Of a stretch of DNA of 64,000 bases, positions 1-9,029 are shown one piece after another. The stretch is from Gemmatimonadota bacterium (GTDB lineage: Bacteria; Gemmatimonadota; Gemmatimonadetes; Gemmatimonadales; GWC2-71-9), in the NCBI GenBank assembly GCA_003222195.1, contig QHVB01000025.1, forward strand, positions 310,001-374,000, in the 5' to 3' direction. The position numbers and the translations under genes are program-made. Numbering within the stretch: position 1 is the first letter of the stretch; each line of letters opens with the position of its first letter. The notes beneath the pieces were generated by a model that saw nothing but the letters and a program-made list of their open reading frames with translations, did not search any database and was not told the DNA's origin.

Positions 1-2204
1 TCGAGCGGGAGCTGGGGCGCGGGGGAATGGCGACGGTGTACCTCGCCGAAGAGAAGAAGCACGGGCGAAAGGTCGCGATCAAAGTCCTGCGACCCGAAAT
101 CACGGCCGGCCTCGGCCCCGATCGTTTTTTGCGCGAGATCGGCATTGCTGCCCAATTGGCTCACCCGCACATCGTCCCTCTGATCGACTCTGGCGAAGCC
201 GCTGGACTGCTCTATTACGTGCAGCCCCACGTCCCTGGAGGATCGCTGCGCGAGCGTCTGACCGAGACGCGGCAGCTGCCGCTGAAAGACGCGTTGCGCA
301 TCGCGCAGGAAGTCGGCGCCGGTCTCGATTTCGCGCACCGCCAGGGGTTCGTGCATCGCGACGTGAAGCCGGAGAACATTCTCTTCGCCGATGGGCACGC
401 GCTGCTCGCGGACTTCGGCGTAGCGCGCGCCTGCTGCGACGCCGAGGAGGAAGCGGACGACAACGGCGCGATGGCGACGGAAGTCGGACTCGCGGTCGGT
501 ACGCCTGAGTACATGAGTCCCGAGCAGGCGAGCGGGGAGGCCGATCTCAGCGCGGCAAGCGACGTCTACAGCCTCGCCTGCGTCGTCTACGAGATGCTCG
601 CCGGCGAGCCGCCATTCCACGGCTCCGGCGCCCGTGCCGTGATGGCCAAGCAGGTGACCGAGACGCCGCGGCCGCTGCGCGGCCTGCGGCCAGAAGTCCC
701 GATGTCCCTCGAGCGCGCCGTTGCCCGCGCGCTCGAGAAGAATCCCGCCCAACGCACCGCAAGTGCCGCCGATTTCGTCGCCCAGCTCCTGGCACCACCC
801 GACAGCGCGCTGCTCCGCAGCCCCGCGGTCACGCGCTCGATCGCGGTGCTGCCCTTCATCAATGCCAGCCCGGACCCCGACAATGAATACCTGAGCGATG
901 GCATCACCGATGAGCTGATCGACGCGCTCGTCAAGGTCACTGGCCTGCGCGTCGCCTCGCGGACGTCCGTGTTCGCGCTGAAGGGAAAGCCGCTCGACGT
1001 CCGAGCCGTGGGGGCGCTGCTCGGGACCGCTGTGGTCCTCGAGGGAACGGTGCGCAAGGCGGGAGACCGGCTGCGCATCACCGCCCAGCTCACATCCACC
1101 GAAGATGGCCGGCTCCTCTGGTCGCAGCGCTACGATCGCCAGCTCGTGGACGTGTTGGCGATTCAGGATGAGATCGCCGCGACGATCGTCAATACGTTGC
1201 GCGCGACGATGTTCGCCGACTTGTCCGAGCCGATCGCGCGGCGCTACACCGAAAACATCCAGGCGTATGGCCTCTATCTCAAAGGCCGATACGAGTGGAA
1301 CAAGCGTACCCAGGAAGGCGTCGCCGAGGCGATCCGCTACTTCGAGCGGGCGATCGCGGAGGATCCTGGTTACGCCCCCGCGTACGCCGGGCTCGCAGAT
1401 TCGTACTCGCTCGATGTCGATTACCGATCGATACCGGTCCAAGAGGCGTACCAGCGCGCCAAGGAATACGCGCGGAAGGCGCTGGCACTCGACGAGTCCG
1501 TACCGACTGCCCACGCCTCCCTCGCGTGGACCTTGTTCATTTACGACTGGCAGTGGGAGGAGGCGGAGCGTGAATTTCGCCGCGCGATCGCACTCAATCC
1601 GCGCTATGCGAGCGCGCATCAGTGGTTTGCGTTCCTGCTTGCGGCCCGCGGTCAGCAGGACGCGGCCCTGGTGGAAGGCCATACGGCGCTCGAGCTCGAT
1701 CCCGCTTCCGTGTCCGCACGGCGCGCCGTCGGGTGGCTGTACTACTACGCGCGCCGCTACCATCAAGCGCGCGAGCACCTCTCCCGCGCCATCGAAATGA
1801 ATCCGATGGCCGTGGAAAGCTACCGCATGCTCGGGAGCACCATGGCGCTCCAGGGCGACGTCACCGAGGCAGAGCGTGTGCTGCGAGAGGCGCTGACGCT
1901 GGAGGGAGCTGGCGCCTACTCGAAAGCAACACTCGGTTGGCTGCTCGCACGGTCCGGGAGACGCGCCGAAGCCGAGCAACTGCTGCGCGAGCTCGAACTG
2001 TCGCGCGGGGAAGGGTACGTCTCACCGGTCGCGTTCGCGATCCTGCACATCGGGCTGGGCAATTTGCAGGAGGCGCTCGATTGGTCGGAACGCGCCTATG
2101 ACGAACGGCGGGGCTGGCTCGCCTACGTGAATGTGAATCCGATTTTTGATCCGCTACGAAACGAGCCGCGATTCGCCGCGCTCGTGAGAAAGATGCGACT
2201 GTAG
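1..2204 (+). CDS. Ser/Thr protein kinase - TolB-like - TPR fusion (5' partial)
   Basis: Hanks-type kinase whose 5' end lies outside the window. The ATG at 27 is an internal Met: the frame upstream reads ELGRGG, the glycine loop of subdomain I. Counting from that Met, the domain shows VAIK (K19), the HRD loop at 110-112, DFG at 129-131 and a GTPEYMSPE activation segment, ending near residue 255. Next comes a TolB/FlgO-like domain (about 270-400, starting SIAVLPF), then a run of tetratricopeptide repeats to the C-terminus. No membrane segment separates kinase and TolB-like part, so the protein looks cytosolic; related fusions often have one there. Expected to phosphorylate Ser/Thr, with the TPRs as docking surface; substrates are unknown. 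Confidence 0.9.
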   Translation, partial: ERELGRGGMATVYLAEEKKHGRKVAIKVLRPEITAGLGPDRFLREIGIAAQLAHPHIVPLIDSGEAAGLLYYVQPHVPGGSLRERLTETRQLPLKDALRIAQEVGAGLDFAHRQGFVHRDVKPENILFADGHALLADFGVARACCDAEEEADDNGAMATEVGLAVGTPEYMSPEQASGEADLSAASDVYSLACVVYEMLAGEPPFHGSGARAVMAKQVTETPRPLRGLRPEVPMSLERAVARALEKNPAQRTASAADFVAQLLAPPDSALLRSPAVTRSIAVLPFINASPDPDNEYLSDGITDELIDALVKVTGLRVASRTSVFALKGKPLDVRAVGALLGTAVVLEGTVRKAGDRLRITAQLTSTEDGRLLWSQRYDRQLVDVLAIQDEIAATIVNTLRATMFADLSEPIARRYTENIQAYGLYLKGRYEWNKRTQEGVAEAIRYFERAIAEDPGYAPAYAGLADSYSLDVDYRSIPVQEAYQRAKEYARKALALDESVPTAHASLAWTLFIYDWQWEEAEREFRRAIALNPRYASAHQWFAFLLAARGQQDAALVEGHTALELDPASVSARRAVGWLYYYARRYHQAREHLSRAIEMNPMAVESYRMLGSTMALQGDVTEAERVLREALTLEGAGAYSKATLGWLLARSGRRAEAEQLLRELELSRGEGYVSPVAFAILHIGLGNLQEALDWSERAYDERRGWLAYVNVNPIFDPLRNEPRFAALVRKMRL

Positions 2205-2270
2205 GTCTACGAGCCTACTCCGTTGGAGCTAGTCCTGAATAGCAGGCTGCGATAGTTGACTGGCGGCGGG

Positions 2271-5150
2271 ATGATCAACGGGGTAAGACGTGGAGTACCC
2301 TCGAGGGGTTCGGCTGTGGCGGCACGACCAGCAGCTTCCAACGATTCGATGAGCCCCGCGCGGTCGCGGGGATCAGAGCCGCTGTGGCAGGAGGTCCTGC
2401 GAAGGGCCGCCGTGACCCTCGGGGGGCGAGCGGTGGGTGTGTGGGAAGCCGACGCGCGCGGTCGACTGCATCTCCTTGCTTCGAGCTCCGAGGACCTCGC
2501 CCCTCTCGCCGGCGAGTTGGAGGCCGCGCTGCGCACGCTGGGCGAGTTGCCCGGACCGCGCCCGCCGCCGTGTCGCTGGGTCGCGAGCCGCCTAGAGGAA
2601 CAACGCTGGTGCATCGCGCGGGTCCGCCGCGAGCTGCCCCGACCGCCGCTCGGTGTCGAGCGGCGCGGGCGCGAACGGGTGGCACTCGAGCTGGCGGGCG
2701 TGTGTATCGGGTTGCTCGGCGACCCCGACCGCCAGGCGGCGGCCGCGCGTGACGTAGAAAGCCTGGCGCGTCTTGCCCTGACCGTCGAACAGGTTCCTGC
2801 GATTCTCTGGACCACCAACGCCGAGTTGCGGATCACAGGGCGGTCCGGCGCGGGCCTCACGTCGGACATCCTGCCAGAGCGCGTCGTAGGCGCATCCCTC
2901 CTCGATCAGTTCTCCAAGCAAACAGTGAGCGCTGACTCGATCAATGCGCATCGGCGGGCGCTCGCGGGGGAGTCGGTGTCCTACCAGATTCGGCTCGAGG
3001 ACCGCTGCTACGACGCGCACCTGGAGCCACTGCGAAACAAACCGGGCGCGATTGTGGGCGTGGTCGGGGTGGCGGTAGACGCGCGCGATCGCGCCCCGGC
3101 ACCGCTCGATCTCGAGGACTTTTTTGAGAACGCGACGGTCGGTCTATGCTGGCTCGGGCCGGACGGCACCATCGTGCGGGCCAACCCCGCCGAGCTGGAC
3201 CTCGTTGGCTATGGCCGCGACGAGTATGTCGGTCGGGACGTGCGCCAGTTCCACGTCGACCCGCAAATCGTTGACGATGTCCTGCGGCGTCTGGGCGCGG
3301 GAGAGACCGTCCGCAATGTCGAGACGCGGCTGCGGCACCGCAATGGATCGATCCGCTACGTGCTGCTCAGTGCGAACGCGCGGATGGAGAACGGGCAGTT
3401 CGTGCACGCCCGCTGCGTCACGCGAGACGTCACGGAACTCAAGCAGGCCGAGTCCGCCGTCGCATACTTCAAGGCCATGGTGGAATCGGCGGACGATGCC
3501 ATTGTCAGCAAAACGCTTGATGGAACGATCACAACATGGAACGCAGCCGCGACGCGCTTCTACGGATACGCGGCCGAGGAGGTCATCGGAAAGACGATCA
3601 CGCTGATCGTGCCACCGGACCACCGTGAAGAGCTGGCCAGCGTCTTCGAGAGCCTGCGGCGCGGCGAGCACATTGAGCATTACGAGACCACGCGCATGCG
3701 AAAGGACGGCACGCGCGTGGAGGTGTCGATGAGCATCTCGCCGATTCTCGACGCAGACGGTCATCCTGTTGGCGCCACCGCGATCACCCGGGATATCACG
3801 TACCGCCGGCAAGCCGAGCGACAGCTGCTGCGCGGGGCGCTGCACGACGCGGTCACCGATCTGCCGAACCGCGCCTCCTTCGTCGAGCGCTTGTCGCAGG
3901 CGCTGGCGCGCACGCGGCGGGACTCTGACTATCGGTTCGCTGTCCTGTTCGTCGACTGCGACCACTTCAAGGCGGTGAACGACCACCTCGGGCACGCCGC
4001 CGGCGACCGCCTCCTGGTGGAAATCGCCAGGCGGCTGCAGTCGAGCGTGCGACCCGCTGACGTGGTCGCACGGCTCGGGGGTGACGAGTTCACACTCCTG
4101 CTCGAGGAGGTGGCGGGCCTTCCCCAAGTCGAGCATGTGGCGCGGCGTGTCCTCGACAGCCTGGCCGCACCCTTCTTGTTGGAAGGGCGCGAGGTGCGTA
4201 CCAGCGTCAGCATCGGCGCCGTGCTGAGCGAGCCCCACTATGAGCAGGCCCAGGACCTGCTGCGGGACGCGGACCTCGCCATGTACCGTGCCAAGGAGCG
4301 GGGGCGCGCGTGCTTCCAGGTCTTCGATGTCGAGATGCGAAACTGGGCCCACGCTCGTTCGGGAATGGAGGCGGATTTGCGGGAGGCACTCGGGCGCAAA
4401 GAGTTCGCGCTCGTGTTCCAGCCGATCGTGGAGATCGAGACCGGCCGGGTGTATGCGTTCGAGGCCTTGCTCCGCTGGCACCACGCCAAGCGGCGGGTCC
4501 TCTTGCCGCACGAATTCTTGCCGCTGGCCGAGCAGACCGGCCTCATCGTGTCGATCGGCACGTGGGTCCTGCGGGAGGCGTGCCGCTACGCGCGCACCTG
4601 GCAGAACGCGGTCCCGGGCGCGGGCCCGGTGCGGATCAGCGTGAACGTCTCGGCGAAGCAAGTCGCGGATCCGCGCCTGGTAGACGACTTGCGAGCGGCC
4701 CTCCAGGATGCCGGACTCACGCCCGCTGCGCTGAGTCTCGAGGTCACTGAGAGCGTGCTCATGGAGAGCCTCGACTCGTCCATCGCCCTTCTGAATCGGC
4801 TGCGGGAGGTGGGCATCCAGCTACACATGGACGATTTCGGCTCTGGCTACTCGTCCCTGAGCTATCTGCCGCGCTTCCCCCTGCAGGGCATCAAGGTCGA
4901 CCGGACCTTCGTGCACCGCATGGGTGCGCGCCGCACTGATGTCGAGATCGTGCGCTCGATCGTTGACCTGGCGGAGCATCTCGGCCTCATTGTGATCGCG
5001 GAGGGAGTCGAGACCGCGGCGCAGCGCGAGCGCCTCATCGCCGTCGGATGCGAGCTCGGGCAGGGGTTCTTGTTCGCGAAAGCGCTCGAGCCCGAAGCGG
5101 CCCGGGCACTGCTCGCCGAGCAGCAACAGCCTGGCCCCAAGGCCGCGTGA
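2271..5150 (+). CDS. PAS-PAS-GGDEF-EAL c-di-GMP turnover protein
   Basis: About 959 aa and no transmembrane segment. An N-terminal sensory region (about 1-270) precedes two PAS domains (about 275-395 and 400-520), a diguanylate cyclase domain and an EAL phosphodiesterase domain. The GGDEF motif is intact (603-607) and preceded by an RxxD product-inhibition site (R594, D597). The EAL domain keeps EAL (731-733), the DDFGSGYSSL loop and the later E-GVE and QG motifs. Both activities may therefore be real; which dominates cannot be told. The start is uncertain: ATG 2271 is used here, with TTG 2256 and ATG 2349 as alternatives, none with a strong ribosome site. Confidence 0.92.
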   Translation: MINGVRRGVPSRGSAVAARPAASNDSMSPARSRGSEPLWQEVLRRAAVTLGGRAVGVWEADARGRLHLLASSSEDLAPLAGELEAALRTLGELPGPRPPPCRWVASRLEEQRWCIARVRRELPRPPLGVERRGRERVALELAGVCIGLLGDPDRQAAAARDVESLARLALTVEQVPAILWTTNAELRITGRSGAGLTSDILPERVVGASLLDQFSKQTVSADSINAHRRALAGESVSYQIRLEDRCYDAHLEPLRNKPGAIVGVVGVAVDARDRAPAPLDLEDFFENATVGLCWLGPDGTIVRANPAELDLVGYGRDEYVGRDVRQFHVDPQIVDDVLRRLGAGETVRNVETRLRHRNGSIRYVLLSANARMENGQFVHARCVTRDVTELKQAESAVAYFKAMVESADDAIVSKTLDGTITTWNAAATRFYGYAAEEVIGKTITLIVPPDHREELASVFESLRRGEHIEHYETTRMRKDGTRVEVSMSISPILDADGHPVGATAITRDITYRRQAERQLLRGALHDAVTDLPNRASFVERLSQALARTRRDSDYRFAVLFVDCDHFKAVNDHLGHAAGDRLLVEIARRLQSSVRPADVVARLGGDEFTLLLEEVAGLPQVEHVARRVLDSLAAPFLLEGREVRTSVSIGAVLSEPHYEQAQDLLRDADLAMYRAKERGRACFQVFDVEMRNWAHARSGMEADLREALGRKEFALVFQPIVEIETGRVYAFEALLRWHHAKRRVLLPHEFLPLAEQTGLIVSIGTWVLREACRYARTWQNAVPGAGPVRISVNVSAKQVADPRLVDDLRAALQDAGLTPAALSLEVTESVLMESLDSSIALLNRLREVGIQLHMDDFGSGYSSLSYLPRFPLQGIKVDRTFVHRMGARRTDVEIVRSIVDLAEHLGLIVIAEGVETAAQRERLIAVGCELGQGFLFAKALEPEAARALLAEQQQPGPKAA

Positions 5151-5166
5151 GGAATCGTTTCTGCGC

Positions 5167-5212
5167 CCACGACGGGCCGGATGTGCTCCAGCACGATCCG
5201 GCCCACCCGTGG
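5167..5212. terminator. Strong hairpin between convergent genes
   Basis: Nine-base perfect arms GGGCCGGAT (5174-5182) and ATCCGGCCC (5196-5204) enclose a second 4-bp stem GTGC/GCAC with a TCCA loop. The stem extends outward imperfectly through CCACG/CGTGG. It lies between the convergent stops at 5150 and 5222 and could end transcription from both sides. There is no clear U-tract, so it may only stabilise mRNA 3' ends. Confidence 0.6.
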
Positions 5213-5221
5213 TCCTCGTTG

Positions 5222-5659
5222 TTATTGCCCGACAGTGAAGTCAATGCGTTTCAGAACGCTCCCCGCCTCATCGCGAATCTCGACGTGCCACGCACCCTTC
5301 GCATCGGCCGGAATCGTCTTGCGGCTCCACGTCCGCCACGGCGATCCTCCGACTGCGAGCGACACATCGCCGACCTGATCGCCGCCGTGGAACCAGACGT
5401 GGTGCAGTGTCTGGCCGCCCCCGCCCGTCACGCGCATCCACAGCACGACCGTACCGACGCTGTCGGGAAATGCGGTGCCGGTATCTTGCGGTGCACGGTC
5501 CGCGACCGAGCGCGCCAGGACGGCTTCGACCGTCGCGGTGCTCGGTGCGGCCGCGGGAGCCGGAGGCGGGGCCGGGGGAGCTGCAGCCTTCGTCGTGTCC
5601 TGGGCCGCAGCGGGTAGCGCAACGCCCAGGAGCAGTACCAGCGTAAGCAGCGCTTTCAT
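5222..5659 (-). CDS. DUF2914-type periplasmic protein
   Basis: 145 aa with a clear signal peptide (MKALLTLVLLLGVALPAAAQ), a Pro/Ala-rich linker (about 25-45) and a C-terminal domain with the Trp-rich beta pattern of DUF2914 (WSRKTIPADAKGAWHVEI). The frame stays open far upstream, but the ATG at 5659 is chosen because the signal peptide starts there and it overlaps the previous stop by four bases. The function of DUF2914 is not established. Last gene of the minus-strand operon that begins at 8169. Confidence 0.75.
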   Translation of the reverse strand: MKALLTLVLLLGVALPAAAQDTTKAAAPPAPPPAPAAAPSTATVEAVLARSVADRAPQDTGTAFPDSVGTVVLWMRVTGGGGQTLHHVWFHGGDQVGDVSLAVGGSPWRTWSRKTIPADAKGAWHVEIRDEAGSVLKRIDFTVGQ

Positions 5660-5934
5660 GCAGACGCTCCCTGATTGAGGGTTGCTCGTTCTACGCGGCG
5701 CCGGCTGCGACGTTCCAACCAGGCGCCCAGAAAGATGGCAATGAGACAGCCCAACAGCGTGCCCGCCATCTGAAATCCCAACTGATACTCGAGCTGAATC
5801 CAGTGACACTTGGGGGCGAAAATCGGCCCGACCAGTCGCCCGCATTTGTTTTGCGAGAAGGCAAAACCCCAGCTCGCGCCGAGTCCAAAGACCAAGGGCA
5901 AGAGCGCGACGAAGAAATGGCGCAGCAGAATCAT
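5656..5934 (-). CDS. Small two-span membrane protein
   Basis: 92 aa. Hydrophobic segments at about 6-26 and 53-72 flank a short loop with two cysteines (C31, C43) that could form a disulfide, followed by a basic tail (ERRSRRRVER). It overlaps both neighbours by four bases, so it is translated as part of the operon. I recognise no family. A role with the adjacent DUF2914 protein is only suggested by position. Confidence 0.65.
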   Translation of the reverse strand: MILLRHFFVALLPLVFGLGASWGFAFSQNKCGRLVGPIFAPKCHWIQLEYQLGFQMAGTLLGCLIAIFLGAWLERRSRRRVERATLNQGASA

Positions 5935-7019
5935 CGGCCACGCTCGATATGCCAGCGATCCATGACGCGACCTCCTTCGATGACCACATATTCGTCGAAA
6001 TGCGCTTCGGTCAGGCAGGAATGGTTGGGAATGATCTCGATCTGTTGCCCGACTTTGAACTTGCCTTCGATCGCGGCGGACGCGGCGGCGCGGATCAACC
6101 CGTGCTCCTGCGACACGGATGCGACCGTGAGCTCGGGATGGTCCTTCACCGCGCCGAATGCGGGCTCGAGTCCCACATGGGTGGGCCCCAGGTCCTTCGA
6201 GAGAGAGAGGGCACCCGCATCCACGACGAAGTGCGACGCCCCGGGCTGGTGCGACACGACCGTCGCCAGTACCGAGACCGCGACGTCCTGGGGCTCACAA
6301 CAGCCAATCAGCACCATGGTCCGGTCATAGAAGATGTAATTCCCGGGCCGAGCTTCTGTGACGCCCGTCAAGCTTTTTACGGCCGCCATCGCGGGGGTCG
6401 AGCCGACGCTCACGCCGCGCACGGGCAGCGCGTCCTTCCGGAGCAGCTCCGCAAACCACACCATGACCTGCCGTTCCTGCTCGGCGATCTGCGCCGCCTC
6501 GTCCGTGTTGCGCGTGCGATACGCGTGTCCGGAATGGCTGAGGATGCCGTCGAACATGAGCCCGCGCTCCGCGCCGAGCTCGCGCGCGACCTCGAGCCCG
6601 TAGCGCGAGGAGGGATCGACGCCGGCCCGGTGATAGCCGCAGTCCACCTTGAGCCAGACGTGCAGGCCGCTGCCCGCCAGCGCCTTCGCCGTGTCCAGAT
6701 CATCCAGAATGACGCGCACCGTGGCGCCCGCCTGGCCGATGCGCTGCACGTGCGCCACGTGCGACGGATCAAGCGGGAACGCCCAGGTGAGATCCGTGAA
6801 GCCGCCGCGAACGAACGCCTCAGCTTCGAACAGCGTGGACACCGTGATCCCGTGGGCGCCGTACGCGACCTGCCGGCGCCCCAATTCCAGGCACTTGTGC
6901 GTCTTGATGTGGGGCCTGAGCGAGACGCCGAGGCGCCGCGCTCTGTCTGCCATATGCTTGAGGTTGCGCTCCATCACGTCGCGATAGAGCAGCAGGGCGG
7001 GCGTTTCTACGTCGAACAT
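5931..7019 (-). CDS. D-threonine aldolase / D-serine dehydratase-like PLP enzyme
   Basis: 362 aa fold-III (alanine-racemase-like) PLP enzyme of the DSD1/D-threonine aldolase family. The PLP lysine is K39 in PHIKTHK, and the C-terminal metal site His-x-Cys is present (H333, C335). Family members split D-3-hydroxyamino acids or dehydrate D-serine; the sequence does not decide between these. The preceding genes encode envelope proteins, so scavenging D-amino acids from peptidoglycan turnover is possible, but that is inference. Overlaps the next gene by four bases. Confidence 0.88.
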   Translation of the reverse strand: MFDVETPALLLYRDVMERNLKHMADRARRLGVSLRPHIKTHKCLELGRRQVAYGAHGITVSTLFEAEAFVRGGFTDLTWAFPLDPSHVAHVQRIGQAGATVRVILDDLDTAKALAGSGLHVWLKVDCGYHRAGVDPSSRYGLEVARELGAERGLMFDGILSHSGHAYRTRNTDEAAQIAEQERQVMVWFAELLRKDALPVRGVSVGSTPAMAAVKSLTGVTEARPGNYIFYDRTMVLIGCCEPQDVAVSVLATVVSHQPGASHFVVDAGALSLSKDLGPTHVGLEPAFGAVKDHPELTVASVSQEHGLIRAAASAAIEGKFKVGQQIEIIPNHSCLTEAHFDEYVVIEGGRVMDRWHIERGR

Positions 7020-7043
7020 TCAGCCTGTCGCGAAGGCGCCGCC

Positions 7044-7442
7044 CTAGCCATCGATCCGGCGGCCGGTGACCTCCACCCGTTTCAAGCGCTCGATCCGTCC
7101 CGAGCCTCCCACGAAATGCGACGCCACCCAGCTCGTGAGGCTGACGATGATCGCGCCCCAAGTCGCCGACCAGAGTCCCGCGACATGGAACCCCGGGACC
7201 AGCCACGCCACAAGGGCGAGCGAAATCCCGTTCACGATCAAGATGAACAGCCCGAGCGTGAGGATGGTCAGTGGCAGCGTGAGAATAAAAATCACGGGCC
7301 GGATGAGCGCGTTGACGAAGCCCAACACCAGCGCGGACACTATCAATGCACCAGTGCTTGCGAACGCGATGCCCGGGAGCAGTTGATCGGCGACCCAGAG
7401 TCCCAGGGCGGTGATCAGCAGTCTAAGGAGGAAGCCTCTCAT
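7044..7442 (-). CDS. YvlD/phage-holin-4-like membrane protein
   Basis: 132 aa, four closely spaced hydrophobic helices typical of the YvlD family (PF04020 type), with the motif GFVNALIRPVIFILTLPLT. Despite the name this family is chromosomal and not evidence of phage. The open frame extends upstream to 7703 but the ATG at 7442, overlapping the preceding lipoprotein stop by four bases, matches the family start. Function unknown; some relatives are linked to envelope stress. Confidence 0.82.
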   Translation of the reverse strand: MRGFLLRLLITALGLWVADQLLPGIAFASTGALIVSALVLGFVNALIRPVIFILTLPLTILTLGLFILIVNGISLALVAWLVPGFHVAGLWSATWGAIIVSLTSWVASHFVGGSGRIERLKRVEVTGRRIDG

Positions 7443-7933
7443 GGATGGGAAGATAATCGCTGCGCACGGCCGGTGACGAAGCGTGCCGTCATGCCCGGGC
7501 GGGCCTGCACGCCCAGCTTGGAATCGATCAGGATGGTGCCGCTCATGGAGTCTCGCCCTGAGGGAGCGAGCGACAGGCCGGCGAACGGTCCCAGATCCGC
7601 CGGCCAGCCGCTGACGATGGCCTGCTCCGGTTGACCGAACCAGCTCACCGCCAGCGTTTCCGCGCGCGGCGTGCGGAAAACGATCTGCCCGCGGAGTATG
7701 CATTCCCGATCGACCACGATCGGCGCAGTATCGAGGGTGATGTCACTCAGGCGGAAGCGATCGCTCATTTGCGGTGCGTCGGGGAACGTGAGGGTGTCGC
7801 CACGGACGACTACCCAATGGCCCGCATAGGGGAGCGAGTATCGGCGCAGGCGTTCGAACTGATGCCCCGAACAGAGGTTGGAAGGGCCGCACGCCGCGAC
7901 GACACATGCCACGGCGGCGATCACGGCACGCAT
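7439..7933 (-). CDS. Predicted lipoprotein, unknown family
   Basis: 164 aa. A lipoprotein signal with lipobox VAAC (C15) is followed by a mature domain rich in beta-like strands. Cys21 and one further Cys could pair. I recognise no domain. It shares one base with the stop of the upstream lipoprotein (TAATG) and overlaps the next gene by four, so it sits in the middle of the 8169-5222 operon. Confidence 0.7.
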   Translation of the reverse strand: MRAVIAAVACVVAACGPSNLCSGHQFERLRRYSLPYAGHWVVVRGDTLTFPDAPQMSDRFRLSDITLDTAPIVVDRECILRGQIVFRTPRAETLAVSWFGQPEQAIVSGWPADLGPFAGLSLAPSGRDSMSGTILIDSKLGVQARPGMTARFVTGRAQRLSSHP

Positions 7934-8169
7934 TAGAACTCCGTGGTATCTCTCGCTACCGTATCCGAACGCTGGACTCGCGCGCTCATCGAATCCGCGG
8001 CGGTCATCGCGCGACCCACAGCGCGGGCGCCGGGAATCTTAGAGCCAGCGAGAATACTGTCGTTCTGGCGCTCGGTGAGGGTGTCGCGGTTCACGGTCTG
8101 GCTCGATTTGTCGGAGCTGCCGCATGCCGCGATGAGGCAGATCGGAACAACCCACAGGATGGATTTCAT
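7933..8169 (-). CDS. Small Ser/Thr-rich lipoprotein
   Basis: 78 aa. Lipobox IAAC follows a short signal starting MKSILWVVP; the mature part is hydrophilic, rich in Ser, Thr, Asp and Arg, and probably disordered. First gene of the six-gene minus-strand operon. It has no Shine-Dalgarno, but a TAAAGT hexamer ends 8 bases before the ATG, with TTGCAA 16 bases upstream of that. Confidence 0.65.
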   Translation of the reverse strand: MKSILWVVPICLIAACGSSDKSSQTVNRDTLTERQNDSILAGSKIPGARAVGRAMTAADSMSARVQRSDTVARDTTEF

Positions 8170-8230
8170 GGCTGGCAACTTTACTGAACCGGGGTACACT
8201 TGCAACCCAACCTGGCTCCCGGGAGATCAG
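8170..8230. promoter_or_regulatory. Divergent promoter region
   Basis: Only 61 bases separate the divergent starts at 8169 and 8231. For the minus strand a -35 TTGCAA (8200-8205) and a -10 TAAAGT (8178-8183) are 16 bases apart and would give a leaderless or nearly leaderless message. For the plus strand TACACT (8195-8200) is a possible -10 and GGGAG (8221-8225) a good ribosome site for the ATG at 8231. The TTGCAA overlaps the plus -10, so the two promoters may compete. Confidence 0.5.
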
Positions 8231-9016
8231 ATGCGCCGTCTTTCCCTCCTCGCTGTGCTCCTCGTGGCGGCCGCATGCCGCCCGTCCCTCGCCCGTCGTC
8301 TCTCGGAAGGCAAGTGGGTGGACCTCACGTACGACTTCGACTCGACCACCATCTACTGGCCGACGGCCCAGCCGTTTCACCTCACGGTCGTCTCGGCACA
8401 GCGTACGACGGGGGGCTACTACTACGCCGCCAATAACTTCGCGGCCGCCGAGCACGGCGGGACCCATCTCGACGCGCCGGTCCACTTCGCCGAGGGCAAG
8501 CGCACGACAGACCAAGTCCCCGTCACCCAGCTGATGGGACCGGCGGTGGTCATCGATGTCAGCCATCAGGTGGACTCGAGCGTCGACTATCGGGTGCGCC
8601 CCGCCGACATCACGGCATGGGAAAGCGTCCACGGCGCGATCCCTCGCGGTGCCATCGTGCTGATCCGCACGGGCTGGGGCAGCCGCTGGCCCGACCGCGC
8701 GCGCTATCTCGGCACCACGAAAACGGGAGCGAGTGCGATTCCGGAGCTGCACTTCCCGGGTCTGGACCTCGATGCGGCGCGGGAACTGGCGCGTCGCAAG
8801 GTCAACGCGGTGGGGATCGACACGCCCAGCATCGACTATGGGCAGTCGAGCATTTTCGCGGTCCACCGCCGCCTGTTCGCGGTGAACATTCCCGCGTTCG
8901 AAAACGTGGCCAATCTCGGTGAGGTCCCGGCGACGGGGGCCTATGTCATCGCGCTGCCGATGAAAATCAAAGGGGGGAGCGGCGGGCCGCTGCGGATCGT
9001 CGCGCTGCTGCCTTAA
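8231..9016 (+). CDS. Cyclase/kynurenine-formamidase-family lipoprotein
   Basis: 261 aa metal-dependent hydrolase of the putative cyclase (KynB-like) family. The family motif H-x-G-T-H-x-D-x-P-x-H is intact (H75, H79, D81, H85 in EHGGTHLDAPVHF). A lipobox VAAAC places the lipid anchor at C16, so the enzyme is probably on the periplasmic side of a membrane. Start ATG 8231 has GGGAG six bases upstream; the longer frame from 7943 is rejected because it would bury the signal peptide. Substrate unknown; kynurenine formamidase, isatin hydrolase and cyclases all share this motif. Confidence 0.87.
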   Translation: MRRLSLLAVLLVAAACRPSLARRLSEGKWVDLTYDFDSTTIYWPTAQPFHLTVVSAQRTTGGYYYAANNFAAAEHGGTHLDAPVHFAEGKRTTDQVPVTQLMGPAVVIDVSHQVDSSVDYRVRPADITAWESVHGAIPRGAIVLIRTGWGSRWPDRARYLGTTKTGASAIPELHFPGLDLDAARELARRKVNAVGIDTPSIDYGQSSIFAVHRRLFAVNIPAFENVANLGEVPATGAYVIALPMKIKGGSGGPLRIVALLP

Positions 9017-9029
9017 CCGCGTCAACATT

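Noticed and set aside
27-29. ATG at 27 as the kinase gene start
   Set aside because: The frame is open upstream to base 3 and encodes the glycine loop, so the Met is internal and the gene is cut by the window edge.
3144-4661. 505-codon open frame on the minus strand
   Set aside because: Shadow of the GGDEF-EAL gene; Arg/His/Ala-rich with no domain, a product of high GC.
7044-7442. Phage holin as evidence of a prophage
   Set aside because: The YvlD/holin-4 family is a normal chromosomal family; no phage genes, integrase or attachment sites are nearby.
5949-7634. 561-codon open frame on the plus strand
   Set aside because: Lies antisense to several genes with clear domains; sequence is Arg/Asp/His-rich and unlike any family.
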